From Dendrophyllia cribrosa (lineage: Eukaryota; Cnidaria; Anthozoa; Scleractinia; Dendrophylliidae): a DNA stretch of 64,000 nt. The stretch covers positions 14,079,036 to 14,143,035 of the forward strand of contig JAJLRJ010000005.1 of NCBI GenBank assembly GCA_024195265.1, given 5' to 3'. This document shows positions 60,701 to 64,000 of this stretch, in pieces; position 1 is the first letter of the stretch; each line of letters begins with the position of its first letter. The position numbers and the translations under genes were made by a program. The notes beneath the pieces are model-generated. The model saw nothing but the letters and a program-made list of their open reading frames with translations. It did no database searches and had not been told where the DNA came from.

Positions 60701-63361
60701 CAAGAGTCTACAATATCAAATAAATTAATAGCAATTACGGTATTTAATTACACTACACAAAGTATCCGTGACTGAAAAAACTTCCCACTTACTGGATGCC
60801 AACACATTTCATGTCCTGACACAAATAAGAAAAAGAAATAAAATTAAATGTTGTTAGGTTGGTACAAAACTAAAATGAAATTAATGATATATGCATGCAC
60901 ACATATCAAATGAGTCTCATGCATGGCACTTTATTATAATTACATGCTATCGTGGCAATGAGATTAGGGATGTCTACTTATGAAGGTACCTCCGGGAGTT
61001 ACTATTGGTCCTGTACATGTGTTAAATATTATGCTCTACAAGTACATATAAGCAGGGGTGTAGCTGAGAAAAAACTAAGCAGGCTCATTAACAAGCCCAG
61101 CAGGTTTGTCTGGCTTGTGCACCTTCAAAATCACCCTGAGTCTTTGTTTTGTAGTAAAATTTCAGCTGGTGATAAGTTCTCTTTCAGCTGGTGAAATTAG
61201 CCGGCAGCCGGCTCTTAGCTACATCCCTGGGTAAGGGGGGTTCTAGCATTGGAGTTTGTTAATGAAATTCTAAAGCTATTGAGCAATGCTTTCCTGTGGT
61301 GCTGTGTATTATGCTGTATATGGTGGTTCTAACTTTTGAGTCTGTCAATGAAATTCTGCAGTGTGACCATTTTAATGAACACTATTGAGCAGTACTTTCC
61401 CATGATGCCGCATATTGTGTTGTACAGGGAGATTCTCGCTTAATTAAGTAACATACATTAATTTTGAATTTACAATCAACTTTCTCTTAAATGGACACTG
61501 TTGGATCCAGAAACAGCTGTCCATCTTATAAAGGAGTCCAACTTGTACAGAGTTCAGTAGCAGTAAATAAGTGATTGAAATGAAGTACAGACCAACTACA
61601 GACATAAAAGATTGTTATCTCTTCTTAGGACAAATCATTATTTTAGCAGGACCCCTCTGGATACCAGCCACGTTGCTGAATTGGCCACCCCTTGTTCTAC
61701 TACTACTACTACTAGTAGCCTGCTACTGCTACTAGTACTATGACTGTCTAAGAGTGGTGTCTGCCTTAGAGGAGTGCCATTTTAACGAGAGTTGACTGTA
61801 TTAAGCAATAACTTTGCTATCATAGCAGACCTGACTTCCTCGAGCATAAATATCACCATTTTCAGTCTTGTGGGCAGAAAAAGGTTCATATGTCCAATGT
61901 TCCTATGATGAAATAACACAGAGGCATTATTCCAGAAAATATCCACTTTATTATTTTATGTCATCTTATTAGGGGTAGTGAGACTCACCAAGATGCCAGG
62001 ACACTGGCTTTAAATCCAATCCCGAGACACAGAGCTCCAAAAGCATGAGCCAGAGACAATAAACTACAGCTTTATGCAGTGTTTACATTTACAATGAATC
62101 ACTCACTTACTTATGTTTCCTTATTTTTAACCCCTTTAATACCTAATATCAAAATACAAATTCTCCTTTCTTGTCTCCATACATTTATTACAGAGTAGTA
62201 GGGAGACGTTGTTAAAATATCAATCACATCATGACCTCTCTGATAGATTATGCATTCTTTTGGTGTTACAAAGAAAAATTTGATGGTTACTATGGGTGGT
62301 TTTCACGTTATATCACGGCGGCCGTGTTGGTGCACACCTAGAAAAGAATTTTAATGAACCTCTTTTGTTATGTGCACCAACATGGCCGCCATGGTCTTTG
62401 TCATTTGAGTCCCACAGGACTGAAGGTCACGTGAGTGAAAACCATCTATTAAACGGGATATGCCAGACTCCAAAGTGCAACGTTTCAAAATTGGGGTACT
62501 TTTCTATGGTTCTGCTTGTTTTAAAGTATTTTACAAAGTAAAATTTGGTATTATCATGAATTTGGATCTTTGGAACGCTTTGTGTAAACTTACTGGAAAC
62601 ACTGGTACAACATCCATGTGGCTGTTCAACATTATGGATGGCAAGCTTGGATCACTTCCTTCCCATGTTATGATAAAAACTGTGACTCGACCAGATTCAT
62701 TCTAGTGTCATTAAAATAAAAATCAAATCAACATTAAATAAAACAGTCTTCGAGATTAAAACATGCTATATATTTAATATACAAAATGATTCTGCAAAAT
62801 CATTCCAAATAGAATTATTTAAATAAACTCTACCTGAATTAGAGATATGGGGCCGGATTCACGAAGCCCTCCTTAGTTAAGACATATCCTAAGTATTGTT
62901 TCTTAACAATAGTCTACTGTCATTCCAACAATAGGCTATTGTTAAGAAACAATACTTAGGATATGTCTTAACTTAGGAGGGCTTCGTGAATCCGGCCCCT
63001 GGTCCTGATTTGTTGCTTATCAACAAAGTTTACATCCTAATATTTCAAACAAACATTCTTCTACATCCTAAAACCTGATGATCATTATCATCATCATCGT
63101 CGTCATCACCATCACATCCCACACTTTTGCACCTAGTAGTACACAGGGCAGAAACACCACTTGTACACTGATTTTATTACAGATTTATGTATAATGTCAA
63201 AAGTTTAGATAGATAAGGGGATACCGGGCAAAAATGACGAGCATGAGGGTGTGGTGTTGGTTCAGGTGGCATACTGTTATAATTTTGTGATCTTACCTTA
63301 ATACATTTAAATGGAAGGTCAAGTTCTCCAGCTATTTTCTCTAGAAAAACTATAGCACTGT
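49826..63361 (-). CDS. ACY1: Aminoacylase-1 (N-acyl-L-amino-acid amidohydrolase), first exon off window
   Basis: Cytosolic M20-family zinc enzyme that hydrolyses N-acetyl amino acids to acetate and free amino acid. Minus-strand exons: 63361-63297, 62701-62594, 61902-61831, 60815-60793, 60635-60559, 58098-58009, 57846-57790, 57254-57181, 56507-56458, 55548-55485, 55386-55344, 53362-53325, 52782-52714, 51845-51766, 50992-50932, 49978-49826. They join in frame to 373 residues plus TAA; the human enzyme has 408, so about 35 N-terminal residues lie to the right. Metal and catalytic motifs are intact: NSHMDVVP (His, Asp), ARGSQDMKC (bridging Asp), PDEEIGG (catalytic Glu and ligand Glu), [15 protein letters not shown] (dimer-lid His) and LLHDHDEF (His). 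The lid-domain block NVIPAEMSS and the C-terminal [15 protein letters not shown] also match. A 23-nt microexon (60793-60815) encodes DMKCVGIQ. Two acceptors end in AAG. No lesion is seen. Confidence 0.96.
50421..50503. mobile_element. Short foldback MITE
   Basis: CCTCGTTCCCAGGGTCCTGT faces AGGACCTTGGGAACGAGG; the centre AGCTACGTCATCATCGAAGA with GACGTAGCT pairs as well. It lies in ACY1 intron sequence. Confidence 0.82.
51412..51484. mobile_element. Very short MITE
   Basis: AGGGCCTGTTTACAAGGAGG and CCTTCTTGCAAACATGCCCT are inverted ends of a 73-bp unit. Confidence 0.65.
52049..52463. mobile_element. CCAAT-rich MITE, copy 2, with nested foldback
   Basis: TATAGAATGGTTTTCAATTG at the left and AATTGAAAATTGCTCTATTG at the right. 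The inner sequence is the reverse complement of copy 1 (GCTTTGGTTTTGCATAGCAA, AACCAATCAGAAGTAAAACC). It is interrupted by the palindrome at 52287-52442. Confidence 0.82.
52287..52442. mobile_element. Foldback inserted in the CCAAT-rich MITE
   Basis: AACTTGGTTCCGAGGCTTAG and CTTAGCCTCGGAACCAAGT, with AATAAAACAAAAGAAATTAC and its complement, form arms of about 55 bp; TATTTCGATATAT/ATATATCGAAATA extends them outward. Confidence 0.85.
53752..54104. mobile_element. MITE packed with GCGTATG motifs
   Basis: AAGGCCCTGTCACAAGTATT and the complement of GTGTGACAGGGCCATT are the ends. Inside, the heptamer GCGTATG (or CATACGC) recurs about twenty times in both orientations (TGTCAGCGTATGTCACCGTA and similar). 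It lies in an ACY1 intron. Confidence 0.85.
54440..54776. mobile_element. Foldback element with arms of about 90 bp
   Basis: GAGCAAGGCTGATACTACGT through CAACCGTGGACAGCTG at the left is matched in complement by CAGCTGTCCACGGTTG through ACGTAGTATCAGCCTTGCTC at the right, around a spacer of about 150 bp. Confidence 0.92.
54877..55043. mobile_element. Foldback MITE
   Basis: TATACAGCTATTTCAATTAA faces TTAATTGAAATAGCTGTATA. The inner arms GCCAAGACCGCAAGGTAGTA and TACTACCTTGCGGTCTTGGC are perfect. Confidence 0.92.
55276..55300 (+). repeat. C homopolymer
   Basis: About 20 C inside a pyrimidine tract (55258-55325), 44 bp from an ACY1 exon. Confidence 0.85.
55640..56000 (+). repeat. 88-bp tandem array of the TTAA-family repeat
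   Basis: Units at 55743, 55831 and 55919, 88 bp apart, sharing GAGGTTTCATTTGAATGGTC and GAACAAATGGTACCATGCAA with the array at 26537. The left flank TTACTTCCAAGAGTACCAAA is the decayed terminus; the right terminus is missing. Confidence 0.9.
56725..56808 (+). mobile_element. tRNA-like SINE head, truncated
   Basis: AAGCTCAATTGTGGAAAGAG with CGCTGGTCTGCAGAGCAGGT and a B-box-like GGGCTCAATTCCCAGG. It is cut off by the TTAA element that begins at 56809. Confidence 0.6.
56809..57020. mobile_element. TTAA-flanked MITE with CCCTTTAAGCCC ends
   Basis: TTAACCCTTTAAGCCCTAAG at the left and GGGCTTAAAGGGTTAA at the right; the inner CAAATTTCTC...GAGAATTT also pairs. It shares the TTAA-CCCTTTAA start with the VNTR family but not its interior. 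A half-copy lies at about 62130-62240. Confidence 0.82.
57296..57705. mobile_element. Dispersed element with GGGACACTGTCCC-type ends
   Basis: TTAAGGGACACAGTGCCTTG at the left; CTGGGACACTGTCCCTTT at the right, next to a G-run of about 27 bases (57705-57731). The body is shared with 48290-48612. The right-end sequence also occurs alone near 18655 and 27780. Confidence 0.7.
58960..59290 (+). repeat. Degenerate TGGACT/TGTGGAC minisatellite
   Basis: Dozens of short units such as GGACTGTGGAATGTGGACTA, TGGACTGGACT and GATTGTGGACTG. The plus strand is strongly G/T/A-biased and C-poor. It lies in an ACY1 intron. Confidence 0.8.
59417..60320. mobile_element. TIR element related to 36365-37902, nested
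   Basis: CGGGGCATATCCAGCCTATG and CATAGGCTGGTTATGCCCCG are inverted ends, continued by TTGCTTTT/AAAAGCAA. The interior is homologous to the 36-37.9 kb element. A TA-flanked MITE (59507-59677) is nested in it. Confidence 0.82.
59507..59677. mobile_element. TA-flanked MITE with CAGTGAAACCTGTATTAAGC ends
   Basis: CAGTGAAACCTGTATTAAGC faces GCTTAATACAGGTTTCACTG, flanked by TA on both sides. GGACACCCTC/GAGGGTGTCC extends the pairing. This is the third nesting level here. Confidence 0.9.
62299..62447. mobile_element. MITE with GGTTTTCAC ends
   Basis: GGTGGTTTTCACGTTATATC faces GGTCACGTGAGTGAAAACCA; the inner CGGCGGCCGTGTTGGTGCAC and GTGCACCAACATGGCCGCC pair. Confidence 0.82.
62850..63000. mobile_element. 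Near-perfect palindromic MITE
   Basis: GGGGCCGGATTCACGAAGCC faces GGCTTCGTGAATCCGGCCCC, with about 70-bp arms meeting at TAGTCTACTGTCATTCC. It lies between two ACY1 exons. Confidence 0.95.
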
Positions 63362-64000
63362 CTGATAAAAAATAAATAAAGTAAGGTATAATTAGTCTCC
63401 TCACAGGCAACTCTTGGGTGCAAAAAATAAGGACAAGTAAAGGGTCAGGCGAGAGACTAGTAAAGAAGGCTAAAATGCAACTGATTAGGGAGGGGGGCAG
63501 AAGGAGAGAAAAAAACGAAGTAGTCCTTTTGCCTGTTGAGAAGGCTAAGGTATAATAAATATTGGGGAAGGATGGGGGGGGGGGGGGGCAAATTTAATTC
63601 CTCACTTACCTTTTACTCCTTCCTTGGGAGTTCCTACCTTTTTGCACTTTTGCCATTGTAAAACGTTATGATTTACTGTAAATTTCTCCCATTTTCTGTT
63701 ACATCACAATGCCATTTTCTCATGGTTTCCCCACCCCCTGCCCTGTCAGTTCTCACCCACCCCTACCCCACCTCATGGAAATATCTGATTATAGCACTGC
63801 ATTTAAAGTGTAACAAAATTAATAGAGTGTACAAGGTCATGTAACCTGCACTGATGGAAATAATCAAAGGTGCATTTTCTTTCATTCCCACCAAATGTTT
63901 TGGGAAGTTTGGTCATTGGTAATTGGGCATGGGGCATGCGCATTTGGGCATACAGAACGCAATGCAATGCTTTGCTTGAGTGACCGCCAAACAATAGCTT
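63362..64000. other. ACY1 first visible intron, right window edge
   Basis: No exon encoding the expected 'LR..TV.P.PDY' start of ACY1 is seen, so the N-terminal exon should be beyond 64000. A G-run of about 11 bases lies at 63578. Nothing else was recognised. Confidence 0.6.

Overview
This is a eukaryotic, intron-rich, AT-rich genomic window. It carries four animal-type protein-coding genes and a dense load of short inverted-repeat transposons. The protein matches are clearly metazoan. The repeat landscape (families with 'TTAAGCGGACACC'-like ends, tRNA-derived SINEs, Penelope-type fragments, many foldback elements) looks like a cnidarian, probably a stony coral. The host assignment is inference, not something the sequence proves.

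Layout. (1) 125-6992, plus strand: the 3' three quarters of SEC61A, the channel subunit of the ER translocon; its first exon or exons lie left of the window, and a long 3' UTR follows. (2) 8.3-12.5 kb: intergenic, made of nested DNA transposons, including a Mutator-like composite that holds a small zinc-binding exon. (3) 12580-42532, plus strand: a complete 26-exon SEC24C/D-type gene (COPII cargo adaptor). Its predicted protein is 1281 residues, with a long Q/P/G/M-rich N-terminus. Its introns hold LINE, SINE, MITE, foldback, Merlin-like and Penelope-like remnants. (4) 44162-47670, minus strand: a complete three-exon PRA1-family gene (ARL6IP5/PRAF2-like, 181 residues), convergent with SEC24. 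(5) 49826-63361, minus strand: aminoacylase-1 (ACY1). Sixteen exons are visible, all catalytic motifs are intact, and only the N-terminal exon is off the right edge.

All exon sets keep an open reading frame across their junctions. All introns I placed begin with GT and end with AG. Three of the four genes act in or on the ER and early secretory pathway (translocation, COPII export, PRA1-type ER membrane protein). ACY1 is a cytosolic zinc enzyme that deacetylates N-acetyl amino acids. The genes are separate transcription units, and I see no evidence that they work as a unit beyond being neighbours.

The most unusual material is in the repeats. Two near-identical 255-280 bp insertions sit in SEC24 introns 22 and 23, in opposite orientation. 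Each has its own 12-13 bp target-site duplication and carries inverted copies of a hammerhead-ribozyme-like core. Also notable are a foldback-like element with a 22-bp subterminal array, a TTAA-flanked family with an internal 87/88-bp tandem array, and many long C or G homopolymers.
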